A stretch of 64,000 nucleotides of DNA from Philopedon plagiatum (GCA_963971165.1 OZ020193.1:20299922-20363921), one strand, 5' to 3'; positions 50,972 to 63,739 are shown, numbered from the stretch's first letter. A program made the numbers and translations. Notes: generated by a model not told the origin, from the sequence alone.

Positions 50972-52335
50972 ATGGAAGTTATAATTAGTGAAAGAGGCAG
51001 AAATCTTTTGGTTTTACATGGATATAAATTTCGCTTTCACAAAACGTTGGCGAATAACACCGAAAGATGGATGTGTAGTAAAAATACCTGTAAATCGTTC
51101 TTAAAACTGGGAAAAAAATGAAGAAGTATTGGCAGGACCATCACCTCGCATGAACCACTAGAAGAAAACAAGTTAGAGCGTCAGAAGTTAAGCAACGGAT
51201 TAAAACGTAAAGCTTCCGACGATATTTGTGCAAGACCTTCTAAGCTTATTCACCTAGCTCTAAAAAACAATGATATAGAGACACTTACAAGGAATGACAT
51301 ATCCTTAATCAAAAGGAACATGCTGAACGCCCGACAGTCGAAACACGTGAATCCCAGATCCACTGAAGAAACCCTTTCTGCTGTTGGAAATATGGACATC
51401 AAGACCAATGCTAATGAAGATTTTGTGATCGTCAACGATCTCCAAAGTAAGATTCTCGGATTTTCTACGAAGAAAAATTTAGAAGCGCTATGCCGTTCAG
51501 ATACAGTTTATGTGGATGGTACGTTTAAAAGTTGCCCTAAATATTTTTATCAACTGTTCACTTTTCATGCCTTACATTATGATTCGTATGTACCCCTTGC
51601 TTTTTTCTTCTTCCCAACAAAACTGTGAAATGTTATGAAAATTGCTTTAGGCATTTAGTTAACACCTGTTTAAATGTAGGATTGAGATTCTCACCGAAAA
51701 ATATTTTTATTGATTTTGAAAAGGCCATACATGTGAGTGTTCAATCAGTGCTCACAGAAACAAAAATTAAGGGATGTCGTTTTCATCTCGGCCAAAGTTG
51801 GTATCGCAAAATTCAGTCTATTGGTTTAGCTCGGGTATATGCATCGAAATCAGAAAAGGCAAATTTTTTAAAGTCATTCTTTGGACTTGCCTTTCTAAGA
51901 CCTGAAGACGTTTCAACTGTTTTTACTGATTATATAATGGCAGAACTTCCAGATGATCAAACGGTAACTGAATTTTGCGATTATGTATTAGAAAATTATA
52001 TATCAGAAGAAGCGCCGTTTCCTCCACAGATATGGGCCGAATTTTCATGTTCTGCTAATAGAACCACTAACTCTTGTGAATCATTTCATGCTCGACTTAA
52101 TAGAATGTTTAATTCTCCACATCCCAATATTTCCATATTTATTGAAGTTTTAAAAGGAATTCAAAGTGAAACTTACATTCATCTTAGAAGCAAGTCGACC
52201 AAAAAATCAAAAACTATTATTGAGAAGGAAATCTTTTTAAGGGAAGCAATAGCTGACCTATGCAACTGTCACATTTCCTTATTCAAGTTTGTAAAGAAAG
52301 TTTCTTTCAAGTTCCTTCCAATAAATATCTCTTAA
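50972..52335 (+). pseudogene. FLYWCH-MULE transposase, frameshifted
   Basis: The N-terminus from the ATG at 50972 has a FLYWCH-like zinc finger (Tyr-Lys-Phe-Arg, then Trp-Met-Cys-Ser and Cys-Lys-Ser) but stops at about 51120. The transposase core reopens near 51185. It shows the MULE acidic residues in YVDGTFKSCP, then, after a frameshift near 51626, FIDFEKAIH, and a later Glu in TTNSCESFHARLN. At least two breaks make it non-functional. It lies centrally inside the TIR-bounded element. Confidence 0.82.
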
Positions 52336-52339
52336 ATTG

Positions 52340-52625
52340 TATATTTATAATCTTCTAATTATTGTACTATTTTACATGTTTTTTAATGCAATTTGTACCT
52401 CTCTTATTATATAGATATAAATTGTATATTTATAATCTCTTAATTCTTGTACTATTTTAAATGTTTTTTAATAAAATTTGTACATCTCTTATTATATAGA
52501 TATAAATTGTATTTTAAATGTTTTTTAATAAAAATTTGTACACCTCTTATTATATAGATATAAATTGTATATTTATAATCTCTTAATTCTTGTACTATTT
52601 TAAATGTTTTGTAATAAAATTTTTG
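52340..52625. repeat. Short tandem array within the MULE 3' part
   Basis: Units of about 60-110 bp with TATAGATATAAATTGTAT, then TTTTAAATGTTTTTTAATAA and TTTGTACATCTCTTATTA occur about four times. Confidence 0.75.
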
Positions 52626-53539
52626 AGGGTGTCTAATGGTAGTTTATTTACCTCTCTTATTATACAGGGTTTCAATTATGTACTTGTACAAACTTTAAAG
52701 GGTGGTTCTTTGACTAATTTTAAGATGAAAAGTTCATATGGCGTGTCGGTTTTTCGAAGAAATGAAAATGTGTAATTTTTCACAAGTACTTAATTGAAAC
52801 ACTGTATAGATACTTAAAAATCCCGGGACTCGATTTACGAAGCTCTTGTTGGAACCCGGGACTCAATTTACGTATTATTATTTTGACTAGGGGACTCAAT
52901 TTACGTAAAAATATGAAGGCGGGACTCAATTTACGTTTTCCGGGTATAGTATAGATATAGAGATTTATTAACCAATAAGATTCACCTAAAATTTGGTGTC
53001 TCTATCTTTATTAATAGCAAAGATATTTTCCCATACTAAGACTTTTCGGACACCCTGTCCTTATATTAAGCTGCCTTGTAAAGCATGATTGATGGAACTA
53101 CGTTTCCACCAATGCGTGGTCAAAATAACACTGCTTACGTACTGCAGGTACTACATAATAATAAAATTTATTGCTGGAAAAACATAATTTTCTTTGATAC
53201 CGCAAAAAAATAAAATAATAAGTTTATATTTGCGTAACTTAACCACTATACGTATGTAGGTTATTACAGTTCTCATTACTGGTTTATTACCACAATACGT
53301 ACCTACCATAGCACCATTACCATTAGTCAGCCAAGGCCGTTCGTTGCTTGGTAAAATGGTATTCTGTTGATGAATCCAAGCGTGAAGTTGCTTTTTGTAT
53401 TATTTATGAATGGTAATTGTATTCTGATTATTATCACAGAATAATAGGCTTTAACGTTACGTTTTGTTTGACTGTCTGTCGGTGTGTTTTTCGGATAAGC
53501 TTATTAAAAAATATTGCAGTATAGAAAAAAAATATAGGT

Positions 53540-53905
53540 AACTAGCTTGCGCCGGCACCTTCGTCCGCGGTAAAACAATTTTACTCCATTACAAGCTTTG
53601 AACACCCGTTTTACCCCCTTAGGGGTTGATTGTTGATTTATTAAAAACTATAAAACCCGCGTTTAATCATTTATTTTTTGGAGTACTTCTATGAAGTTTC
53701 GAGTTAATAGGACCATCTGATTTTTTTTCTCCATACAAAGTTTGAACCCCTCTTTCACCCCCTTAGGGATTTAATTTTGAAAACCCCCTTCTTACTGAGC
53801 CCCTACATTATAAAATAAAACTACTGACCAAATTTCATATTTGTAGCTGCAGCGGTTTCGGCTCGGCGATGATGAATCAGTCAGTCAGTCAGTCGGGACC
53901 ATAGA
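53540..53905. repeat. Dispersed repeat tail ending in (CAGT)n
   Basis: Two related sub-blocks (CCCCCTTAGGGGTTGATT near 53615 and CCCCCTTAGGGATTTAATTT near 53755) precede TGATGAATCAGTCAGTCAGT at about 53870. A microsatellite-like end suggests a retroelement 3' tail. Class uncertain. Confidence 0.45.
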
Positions 53906-54564
53906 CAAGATATATTTAGACCATCACAACGTATTCGCGACACCAGCTGAATCCGTCCAATGTATGGGCGAAAAAGTGCGTTTGTACGCATTGGGCGCCA
54001 GTCAGATTTTTAAACGACGGTCCACTCGAAGCATGCGCACTCGGGACGTCTCGTAAAAGTGGTTGTTGAACTCAATGACGCAACGCGGCGATCAGAACCG
54101 GGCCGAAAAAACCTCAGTCATTTGTATGTTATGGTATTTTTGGTTGGGGTGGCGAATATAGCGAACCTCTGAAGCTTGTTATTTCGATACAAAAATAGTC
54201 TTTACAAAGTGTTACAGACATTTCATATGTTTCGCCAATTATGTATCCAACTTTTAAACATAAGGAATTATTTCGTAGTCTATTTCTTACAAGTAGTGCA
54301 TAAATACAAATAGTTTAATTCCAAATTTAAATTATATCAATATGTGAAAGAATAGGAGGTAAAAAATATAATTTATCTTAAATGCACTCCGGTGTTGAAG
54401 TGAATACACACACGGAGAAGTAGAAATATTTGTCAGTGACGTATATTGAGTGTGGTCAAGGTGTCAGAAAGGCACTGATGGGGTGTGTGTGTATTAGGGG
54501 CATTGTATAAGGGGTAAGATGGTGTAAGAAGGTCATATATAGTGTCAATGCCTCCTTCCCCTAT

Positions 54565-55175
54565 ATTGCATAAGGGTGAGTGTGACCAAAAGGCATATTT
54601 GCGCTTTCGCCAAAGGGGCACTAAAAATACTAGTGGATTAGGGTAGAGGGGAGTATTTTAAAAGGGATGGCGAAAGAAAAAAGTGCTTTCGCCAAAGGAT
54701 CGCTAAGATATCAGTGGATTAGAAGGGTGAGTGTCCAAAAGGCATATTTGCGCTTTCGTCAAAGGGGCACTAAAAATACTAGTGGATTAGGGTAGAGGGG
54801 AGTATTTTAAAAGGGATGGCGAAAGAAAAAAGTGCTTTCGCCAAAGGATCGCTAAGATATCAGTGGATTAGAAGGGTGAGTGTCCAAAAGGCATATTTGC
54901 GCTTTCGTCAAAGGGGCACTAAAAATACTAGTGGATTAGGGTAGAGGGGAGTATTTTAAAACGGATGGCGAAAGAAAAAAGCGCTTTCGCCAAAGGATCG
55001 CTAAGATATCAGTGGATTAGAAGGGTGTGTCCAAAAGGCATATTTGCGCTTTCGTCAAAGGGGCACTAAAAATACTAGTGGATTAGGGTAGAGGGGAGTA
55101 TTTTAAAAGGGATGGCGAAAGAAAAAAGCGCTTTCGCCAAAGGATCGCTAAGATATCGGTGGATTAGATTGACAT
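54565..55175. repeat. Satellite array, about 148-bp unit, four copies
   Basis: GTGTCCAAAAGGCATATTTG starts units at 54731, 54880 and 55027, with a variant at about 54580. Each contains GGGGCACTAAAAATACTAGT and GCGAAAGAAAAAAG. Copies differ by only a few bases. Confidence 0.92.
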
Positions 55176-56760
55176 GGGGCCGTAAGTAGTAGCGCTTTCA
55201 GCAAAGTATCAAGTGCACACACTGTAAATAGGTGTAAAAATATTTACATCTTACCCTAGAACTTGGTTTGTTCAATAATTATACAGGATGGGATGCCAAT
55301 CCAATAAAATATACACATGTAATTTTTTTGATTTACTATTTTACTTCTTAAAACAGTTGCATATTTTATTTCTATTGTTTAGAATACTATGTTTATATTT
55401 TATTTCAACTTTCAATTTTGTAAATGTAACGTTTAAAAAATTAAGAGGGGGGGACATTAAAGAGACGCACTGTACATATATAAACTGAGCTATTTTCGAG
55501 GAATTATCGACAGTTTTGTATAGCAAGAAAACTCAGATTTAAGCCAACAAACTATACCCTTTTTGTTAAAATCTCACTAATGGTTACATTTTTATCATTA
55601 ATAAAAAGAATAATTACAAGTAATATATTTAGCATTTATTACTCGATAAAAGATTCACGTCATGTGAAATAAATTTTGAAGTACGGTCCTGTCTATCACA
55701 AGGCAAACGTTCGACAATGCGCAAGCCCGCAGAGGACCGTCTTTGTTTACGGATTCAGCTCGGTAAATTTGCCGGATTCGTAATTGACATTATTTCTCTA
55801 CTATATATTTTCTCTATGGTCGGGACGTAATGAAAATTTAGCATTTGCAAGCATCTCTTTGTTGTGAAAATACCACTTAAATTTTGACTCCAATCAGCGA
55901 TTCATAATTTGTATCCTGAGTAAATTAAGTCAAAAAATCATATCCACTATGAAATATTTTACATCTCATTTACAGGTTGTTTTATTTCTAGATCCAAAGT
56001 CAGAAAACTTCTAATTAAAAAATATCACTTTTATCAAATGGAACACCCTATATATTTTTCTGCCATCTTATAGCTCGTCAAAAGCACTTCACATTTTGTA
56101 AAGAATGTCCTATCCCCATCTCTAATAGTTTTTAAAATATTTTGATTTTTCGGGATTTTCTGTTCTCGTTAGACCATCTTTTGTCAATGGATCCCAATTA
56201 TTATCAGGCGCGGTCCATAAGATTATTTTTGGTCAATGACCCACCTACAATTTTCAATGATCTACCTAATAATTTATTTTTTAATTTTTTTAAACCAAAA
56301 AGGAATCTTTTGTTTCAAAAAAGTGCAAGTTCCATGCGAAAACTCCCCAAGAAAGAATCAAGCCAAGTCATCGTCGAAAGATATCCAAGCTTGCTCCGGG
56401 CTGGGTTTTATTTCAAATTGATCTCATAGGTTTATATGGACGATATAAATTCATTAAAACTAATAGAGAAACAGACATACGCGCTTTAGGAAGTTAAAAA
56501 GAGACACAATTTGTCGACGGCCCACCAATAATATCGGGCCACTCTCACTATGGAAATACACTCAAACCGCCCCGTAAAATATACTCTTTCAAAACATTTA
56601 GTTTGGAAAAAGAAAAACTAATTAGGTAGCTAATATGCGCATTGTATTTGCATTGTATTAATGTATTATATTATTAATTAGCGGTTAAACATAAAAATTT
56701 ATAAATACGATCTCAGCCACGCCAGCGCTAGGCATCAAATATAACGGCATCGGACCGGTT
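55176..56760. other. Intergenic DNA, nothing recognised
   Basis: Only short frames without motif content. No repeat could be delimited. Confidence 0.4.
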
Positions 56761-56770
56761 TTCTTACATT

Positions 56771-56846
56771 ACCAGCGTAGTCCAGAGGTAGAATCTCAGC
56801 GAGTTGACCAAGAGGTCGTGGGTTCGAGGCTGTCTTAGGGTAGACT
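56771..56846 (+). repeat. tRNA-like SINE head with Pol III A and B boxes
   Basis: TAGTCCAGAGGTAGAATC fits an A box and GGGTTCGAGGC, 32 bp later, fits a B box. A full tRNA cloverleaf could not be drawn, so a tRNA-derived SINE is more likely than a working tRNA gene. Confidence 0.5.
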
Positions 56847-57629
56847 TTTTTTAAAATTTTTGTTATTTAAAAAATTAGATCGGCTCTAAAAGGTGTATTG
56901 GCAACAAGTTAGCACTTGTTCCTCTAAAAAATATTTTTAAAATTATTGGCAATCTCATATCTACTACAGCTGGCAGCCTGCACGTGCGTAGACAAAGATC
57001 GTCTTACTATGTCTAGTCGCCAGTATTGTATTTATTAAAGAAAACGGAGTTTCGGCAGCGTTCCTAATTTTATTTTACGAATAATCATACGTTTAGCTCG
57101 GAATTTAGAAGACCATTTATTCTGGGCTTTTAGTACAAGGCGCGACCTCTATTGAGGAGACGCTAAACGTATCAAAACGGGAAGCCGCTAACAATTTAGA
57201 GTACTAAAACACATAGAAAAAGTCATAAACATCTAGAGTAGCAATGTTCAATATACAGTTTATGATTCTTGCGGTGTTTATTTGTAGTAAATAATTTCTG
57301 GGCAAAACTAGGCACATTATTAAAAACCCTTCCTTAATTAAAGAAGTGTATTTTGCTTGTTGCGTTGATATCACTAGTTGCCCACAAAAATTTTACCCAC
57401 CTGTAAAAAAAACTCACGGGCCGCGCCTTATTATTATAGGAAAACAGTCGATCACTGGTGTAGGTAACTTAACATAAAATTAAGCTCTTAGCGAGTAGAG
57501 CCCACTGCAGATTGATAAACTTTACCAAAATAACGCAATTACTGTACTTAAGTTAATAATTATATCTGCAATCGTAAATACCACAGGCTAAAGCATATGA
57601 CTAAGGATTAATAATAAAATATACCAATA

Positions 57630-57790
57630 TGTGTATACACCATTATTTTTCGTGTATTTTGTGTATAACATTTTTAACATGTCGGAATAATATGCGTTAA
57701 AGTGAAATTTTAAGTGATTTTTGTTTTCTTAACAGGATTTTATTGGTAAACTGAAAAATTGTGCATTAGTGTCAAGTGTGTGTAAAAAAA
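57630..57790. repeat. Dispersed repeat copy, partner at 59700-59830
   Basis: Both have GTGAAATTTT, then GTTTTTTTGTTTCTTAA-like sequence, AGGATTTTATTGGTAAACT or close variants, and GTGTCAAGTGTGTG-like endings. Confidence 0.55.
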
Positions 57791-58734
57791 ATGGATGGTT
57801 TACTCGGTGAAATAGTAAATTAATTATTAAAATCGATAAATCTAATGGTTTTTGAGTAAATATTACGAACGAAAATCCTCAAACGAAGATCCGCGACAGT
57901 GTTAATGAACTTAAAAACATTTGTATAAAAAAACCGTATACTTGAGGAGAAAGCACTTAAACTGAAAAAAATCACGAGGTAAAAAAGAGTTATATTTTAA
58001 CATTCCGACGACTCCAAGCCGGAGAAGGTATTTTTTATTCGGTTTGACGTCATACCATCCTTCAATATTCCCCACACGCTTTGTTTTTGTTTATTTTTTT
58101 TTAATAAGCGTCGAAAGATTAATTATGTTCGCGAATTTTTTTCGTCACTCCTCTTATGCAAATTGGGGATTTTTGTTGTTTATTTTCCGTGTTTATATTT
58201 TGTCTGGTGTTAATAATCGATTAACCTTTTACATTTTTTTTGGGTTTTGTTTTGCTAGTTTTTCCTTTATTGCGTTCTTGTACTTCGCGTCTTGTCTAAT
58301 GTTCATGTTTGTTTTTCTAATTTTTTTAACACGCTTTTATTAGCTTGACTTGTAATACTGTAATGGAATCTTACAAACTCACTTTTCACCCACTTCTAAT
58401 TGTTGTATCGATTTGAAACTTTGCAGACTTATCCAGTTCCGGTGAAAATACAATAATATGTTGTTTTTTTTATTAAAAAAAAACATATACGAAAGTTCCT
58501 ACCCTATGGAAAATTTTTTATTATTGATTTTACGAAGCAAAGCTTCTCTTTATAAAAACTTCCACATTACCATTCAAAGATTTGATGTAATACATACAGG
58601 GTGGCTCAAAAATGTAAAAGCCCTAATCCACGTGAAGCTAAAAAGATATAAAATCGATATTTAAAGGTAAAGTGCCACTGAAAATGCACTAGAGTTAATT
58701 TTTGTATGTAAGTGAATTAGGTTTGGAACATACA

Positions 58735-59040
58735 GGAGGTCCCAAAAATAAAATTAATTTTTTAATATCGCATTTACAAAAAAAAGTATATCTTCATAAA
58801 AAGTTCTACATTGTGAAAAAAGAACATGGTTATTCAAAAATTTTATTTAGGGCATACAGGGCGACTAAAAAATTTCAATTTAAATTGTGACTTTCAGCTT
58901 TTTGAGCCATCCTGTATTGTCCTACATCAAGTGTTTGAATAATCATGCTCTTCTTTTACAATGTAGAACTTTTTATGAAGATATACGTAGTTTTTTTGTA
59001 AAGTCGATAATAAAAAATTTATTTTATTTTTGGGACCTTT
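58735..59040. repeat. Fold-back repeat, arms about 130 bp
   Basis: The segment from GGAGGTCCCAAAAATAAA to about 58865 is the inverted match of about 58905 to 59040, ending in TTTGGGACC. The junction carries CATACAGGG and ATCCTGTATTG phrases. Confidence 0.75.
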
Positions 59041-59264
59041 TGTGTAATAAGAGAAAAAAAAAACTCTGCAACGAATATGAATCAATTTTATTTCCCTGTA
59101 AAGGTATAATATAGAGCGTGTCCCATAAATTTTTTAATAAAAGTTTAGGTTGTTAAATTTCGAAACAATTTCACGTACAAGGTATCTCAAAAAGTTTTTT
59201 TTTAAACTTATTATTTTAAATTTTATTATACTTTTGCCCATATAAGGTACGGTTTGCAACACTG

Positions 59265-59525
59265 GCTTGTATACCTTCGAACGAGCTTCACAAGCCCTTT
59301 GGTGGCTTGGAAAGTCCTTTCAGTATTTCAAGCCTTTGAAAAGGCTTTGAAAGCCCTCAAAAGGAATTGAACCTCTTTTTTTCATTCACAATTCCAAAAC
59401 TCTTTTATAAAGGAATTCGAGCCCCAAGCTCTCGTTTTAAAAAGGGCTTCAAGCCATGGAATTGAAATCCCTAAAAGGGCTGGAAGCCCTTTTTGAAGTC
59501 ACAAGCCCTCAAGCCCTGCCCAGCT
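59265..59525. repeat. Degenerate AAGCCC/AGGGCTT low-complexity block
   Basis: Many short interspersed CAAGCCCT and AAAGGGCTT copies on both strands. Non-coding. Confidence 0.6.
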
Positions 59526-59699
59526 CTGACTTAAGCAAACCTAAGCAAAATATAACAATAATATACTGTTATTTTTGGTAGTAATAAATTCTTAATAATT
59601 TATTTCCATTGAATAGTGGCAAGATTTAGAGTAGAAGTGGTAACGCCACCTTCTTTTCCTAGTGTTGTTCAGTTATAAATAAACAGCTTTAGAGGCGTC

Positions 59700-59830
59700 A
59701 ATACTACGTTTTTGTGTACAGAGTTGCGTAACACTGGAAATATGTGGTGTAGTGAAATTTTCAGTGTTTTTTTGTTTCTTAAAGGATTTTATCCATAAAC
59801 TTTGGACAATGGTGTGTTAGCGTCACGCGT
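59700..59830. repeat. Dispersed repeat copy, partner at 57630-57790
   Basis: See the partner for the shared phrases. Confidence 0.55.
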
Positions 59831-60357
59831 GTGGGAAATCGGACTCTTTCCATCCGGATCTGTCTTTTTACAGGTTTGCTCGGTGTAATACAGACGGCTC
59901 TGAAAGCCATAACCACGGCGAGCGAAGTCGAATGGTTAGCATTCTCTCTCTCTCTCCCCTCTTTCTTTGTCCTATACACGCACAATGTATAAACCAAAAC
60001 AAAAGGCAAGATGTGAATGAATGGTGTAGTATCCTCTTGCTGAAGTTCAATGGATCTAATGTTTTAAGCTATTTGGCGTTGGAAAATAGTGGTGATATAA
60101 AGCTTAGCGTAGTGCACGTAATAGTTTTAAATAAGATAAGTTTGTTTTTGTTTTCATTTTAGAAAAGTAAGTATCTTAAAGTTACCGAAAAAAGGCATAC
60201 TTGGTAAAGTAGGATCACTTAAATATGAAATCGTTTGTTCTGCCGATTTCGAGTAAAAATAACATAAAACTGCAGACAAAGACCCGTGACGTCAGATAAG
60301 CAAATGTATACTTGCCATCGGGCGGATAGCAGATCGAGTCAACGTGAACTGACGTTC

Positions 60358-60930
60358 CGGGATGATTTAACATTCTTTGAAGCCAAAACAAACCATTCTA
60401 AACGACACTGTAAACACAATTTGTAAACACTGACCACATCGTATTTTACCTTGTATTTTTGTACAAAAAATACGATAGAAGCATCACAAGATTTACTAAA
60501 AGTAATAGAAGCCCTAAAATATTTTATTTTTCTGCTAAATAATAATAAATTTAAGTTAAAAAGGTTTTATTATTTATAGGTTATGGTATTTCTAAAGGTG
60601 TTTATTTAAAGTCGCTCCGAGTCATTTATAAATATCTATAAGTCGCACTTATTCTTTTCTAGTTCATTAGACAAAGACGTACGTGTAACCGAGTGTTCAG
60701 ACCGAGGTTCAGCCGTTTTCCTAAACAACCAGCACAGACAGCAACACTTCTGAGCTCCAACACTCCAATGCTATTTTATCTCTTTCTACTACCATTCTGG
60801 ATTCAATTACGTATTTCCTTAAAGTTTGTAAACTGTTCCCCCAAGAGAATATCAAACAACAAATATAAGGCTTCACGTTCGATACGCTCACAGTATACGG
60901 ACATCGAATCCTTTCTTAATAAATCCATGG
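60358..60930. mobile_element. Second copy of the 5925-6520 element, left end missing
   Basis: Similar from CGGGATGATTTAACATTCTT to TTCTTAATAAATCCATGG. The left TIR is absent, so this copy is truncated. Small indels distinguish it, including a short duplication near 60455. Confidence 0.75.
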
Positions 60931-60934
60931 ATGT

Positions 60935-61680
60935 ACCTAATCTTTTCGACCAAGTTTTGATTCTATTTCGGTAATCGTTTAAAACTGATGTAAGTTATTT
61001 AAACTAAATTACTGTTGGACGAATTCTATTTTAGAATAATTAAATTAAATATGTTATATCAGCAGTAAGCACGCTCTAGTAACCTAAGAAAAATTGTAAA
61101 TATGCAGACTAAATGCAGTATCAATCAATCCTTGTTACATTTCTACTTGCGTTATTTATGAAAAATGATTGTGGTGAAGTTTTTGTGGGGTAGGGTTCTC
61201 TAAGAGCAGTTTTATTAGAGTGTTAGTCAAATCAAATCAAATCATTCATAACATGCTTTATTGTATAAGGAACAGAATTATTATTTACAAAGCATTCCTA
61301 AAGTAGATAAAATGTGCCTACACATATATTATAAATTCCTACAATATATAGGTTGATCATAAAAAAAATTAAATTCGTGTACGCATATAAAACCTGAAGG
61401 CCGTCAACAACGTTAAAATAGTTTTACTTAAAATAAATATTTGGTCAGTAGTAGGTACCTATTTACTTATTTAATTCACTAGTGGCAGGTGTCTATTTCG
61501 GAAATAGACACCTGACGGAAATAGTATTTCCTCGTCTTAATGCATGGGTTTTTGTCTGCAATTTTATGTTTTTCTTTATTCGACAGCGGCAGAACAAACG
61601 ATTTTAGATTGGAGTGTTCCCACTTTACGCGACATTTTTTTGTTTGTTATAAAAAGAAAAAGTAAAGTTCGATATAATAT
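60935..61680. other. Intergenic DNA, nothing recognised
   Basis: AT-rich, with no coding signal and no delimitable repeat. Confidence 0.4.
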
Positions 61681-61683
61681 ACT

Positions 61684-61836
61684 AAGGCTGTGTACCGTTG
61701 TCAAACCTGGTTAACCGCATCGGTTTCTTCGGTGACATTAATGACAGATATTGTGTTTCCAATCTTACCAACTTTTCAGATTACCGATAGTTACGGGACA
61801 CAAAACCGTCACCGAAGTTGACAACGGTACACGCCC
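61684..61836. repeat. Short inverted-repeat element (GTGTACCGTTGTCAA ends)
   Basis: TGTGTACCGTTGTCAA near 61690 is mirrored by TTGACAACGGTACACG near 61818-61833, and TTCGGTGAC by GTCACCGAA inside. It looks like a small MITE, with the Tc1-like element beginning just beyond its right end. Confidence 0.65.
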
Positions 61837-61838
61837 TA

Positions 61839-63250
61839 AGTGACAAAGAAAGGTAAACTCCCAATATTTATAATTTCATTGTAATAATTTTTTGCATGCA
61901 AATTGATTTTGATTTTCAGCCTTATCTATGCACTATCTTGACGTTTTTACCCGGCTATTTTACACTGGTTTGAGCTGCATGCGATTGTAGTTTTAGCAAT
62001 TTTTGTTCACATTTGTGGCTTGACTGATAAAAAGTGTTTTGCAAAGTGTTGTTTTAAGACATAATAATTATGCCTCAATTATGCTGCGAGTGCGTAGACT
62101 TGGTCAAATTCCTCAGCTTAGTGACTTTGAGAGGGGGCGGATTGTGGGCTTACGAGAAGCAGGTCTTTCAGTTAGAGAAATTAACAGAAGAACCAACAGA
62201 TCTTTACGCACCATTTTGAGATCTTGGCAGGCATGGACCCAAGAAGCCCGTGAACACAGAGCTAGGGGCACTGGACGTTGCAGGGGAACAACTGAGCGTC
62301 AAGATCGTCGTCTTAGACTTTTGGCTCTTAGAGACCGCTTTAGTACCAGTCGGGCGATTGCGAATCAGTGGTTTGAAGAGCATGGAAGGGTGGTTGGGAT
62401 GCGTACAGTCTATCGACGGATAAGAAGTTTTGGTCTTTTTTCTTACCGTCCCCACTGGGTGTTGCCCCTCACTCCTGAGCATCGACGCAATCGACTGCGA
62501 TGGTGCAGAGACAGACTACAATGGAACGATGAATGGAACAGAGATGCTCTTTAGCGACGAATCCCGCTTTTGTTTGGGTATGCATGATGGTCGTGCAAGG
62601 GTAAGAAGGCGACGTGGTGAAAGATCCACAGTTTGACATGGAGAGGCATGTTCATCATACCGTGGGGGTAATGGTATGGGGTGCCATTGCATATGGCAGC
62701 AGGACACCTCCAGTCCTCATTAGAGGTAACATGACAGCGCGCCGTTACATTCAGGAAGTAGTGGAACCACATATCCTTCTATATCTGGAAACCCTCCAGA
62801 ACGCTAGTTTTCAACAAGATAACGCCAGACCGCATGTAGCTAGACAAGCCCTGGACTTCATGAACCAACACCACATTAACCGCGTACCATGGTCACCAAG
62901 ATCACCTGATCTGTCACCGATCGAACATGTGTGGGACATCATTGGTCGCAAGTTGTTAAACTTACAGCACCCCCCTCAGACTCTGGCAGCCCTTAGACAT
63001 GAGGTAGAGGTAGCCTGGAATGAGATACCCCAAGACGATATAGACCATCTTATCAGAACAATGCCTAGGCGTGTCAATGAGTGTATAAGAAACCGAGGAT
63101 ATTCGACACATTATTGAACTTAATTCCATTGGTGTTTATCGGATTTGGCTGGAAACCTAATCAAGTATTAACCATTGTCTACTAAACATGTAAGCCAAAA
63201 ATTATTAAAATATATTAAATATAAATGGGTGTTTACCTTTCTTTGTCACT
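61839..63250 (+). mobile_element. Tc1-like element, 1412 bp, TA duplication
   Basis: The TIRs begin AGTGACAAAGAAAGGTAAAC at both ends, and TA flanks both sides (61837-61838 and 63251-63252). It contains one transposase frame with two frameshifts. Size and structure fit a nearly complete Tc1/mariner element. Confidence 0.92.
62081..63117 (+). pseudogene. Tc1-like transposase with two frameshifts
   Basis: I chose the ATG at 62081, followed by the paired helix-turn-helix region (QLSDFERGRIVGLREAG, then SVREINRRTNRSLRTI). The DDE domain follows: first Asp in FSDESRFCL (after a frameshift near 62540), second Asp in QQDNARPHVA (after a second frameshift near 62610-62640) and the final acidic residue in LSPIEHVWDII. 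All three catalytic positions survive, but the breaks prevent translation as one protein. Confidence 0.88.
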
Positions 63251-63739
63251 TAAGTAGTATATTATTTTAACTCGAATAAAAATATGACTAATACGAGGTT
63301 CTACTGTATCCTGATCGCCGATTTCAATTCTCTAGCTTGCATTAAAGATAATGCAATAAACTACAATTGTAAATAACTTATTCTATTTTCGTAACGGTTA
63401 TAGAAACAATTTCGTCCGTGTATTGTAAGAGCATAAACAGTTGTTAAATCTAAAACGGTTACTCAAATAAATATCAAGAAATTAGGCCAAAATTACGCGA
63501 AGAAAAGTAACGCGTAAACCAGGAACAATTATTGTTCAATTTAAAATTTTATTTGTGTCTATTGTCTATGCTTTCCTGTATCTCAAATTTTCTCTGGTCC
63601 ACTAGTGGTTTGAAATTTGACAGGCAGGGCCGCACCTAGCTCTTGCAGCGCCTGCGGACAAAATTACAGCCGGCTGCGTTTTTTTGCAAACGGCAAACTG
63701 AGCTTTAAATCCGGAATTACACTGACCTTTTTGCACCTT

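Larger units (their letters stand above)
50728..52944 (+). mobile_element. MULE-like element with reiterated GTAAATTGAGTCCC ends
   Basis: The outer ends GGGTCGGTGTAAATTGAG and, inverted, CCCGGAAAACGTAAATTGAG are flanked by TATAGT on both sides. The GTAAATTGAGTCCC motif recurs two to three times at the left end and four times at the right end (about 52821, 52855, 52899, 52920). It encloses a FLYWCH/MULE transposase pseudogene and a short tandem array at 52380-52620. Confidence 0.75.

Noticed and set aside
56771..56846. Functional tRNA gene
   Set aside because: A and B boxes are present, but I could not form a proper acceptor stem and anticodon arm. A SINE head is more likely.
58044..58343. 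99-aa hydrophobic frame as a membrane protein
   Set aside because: Phe/Leu/Tyr-rich translation of T-rich DNA, with no flanking gene signals or conservation evidence.
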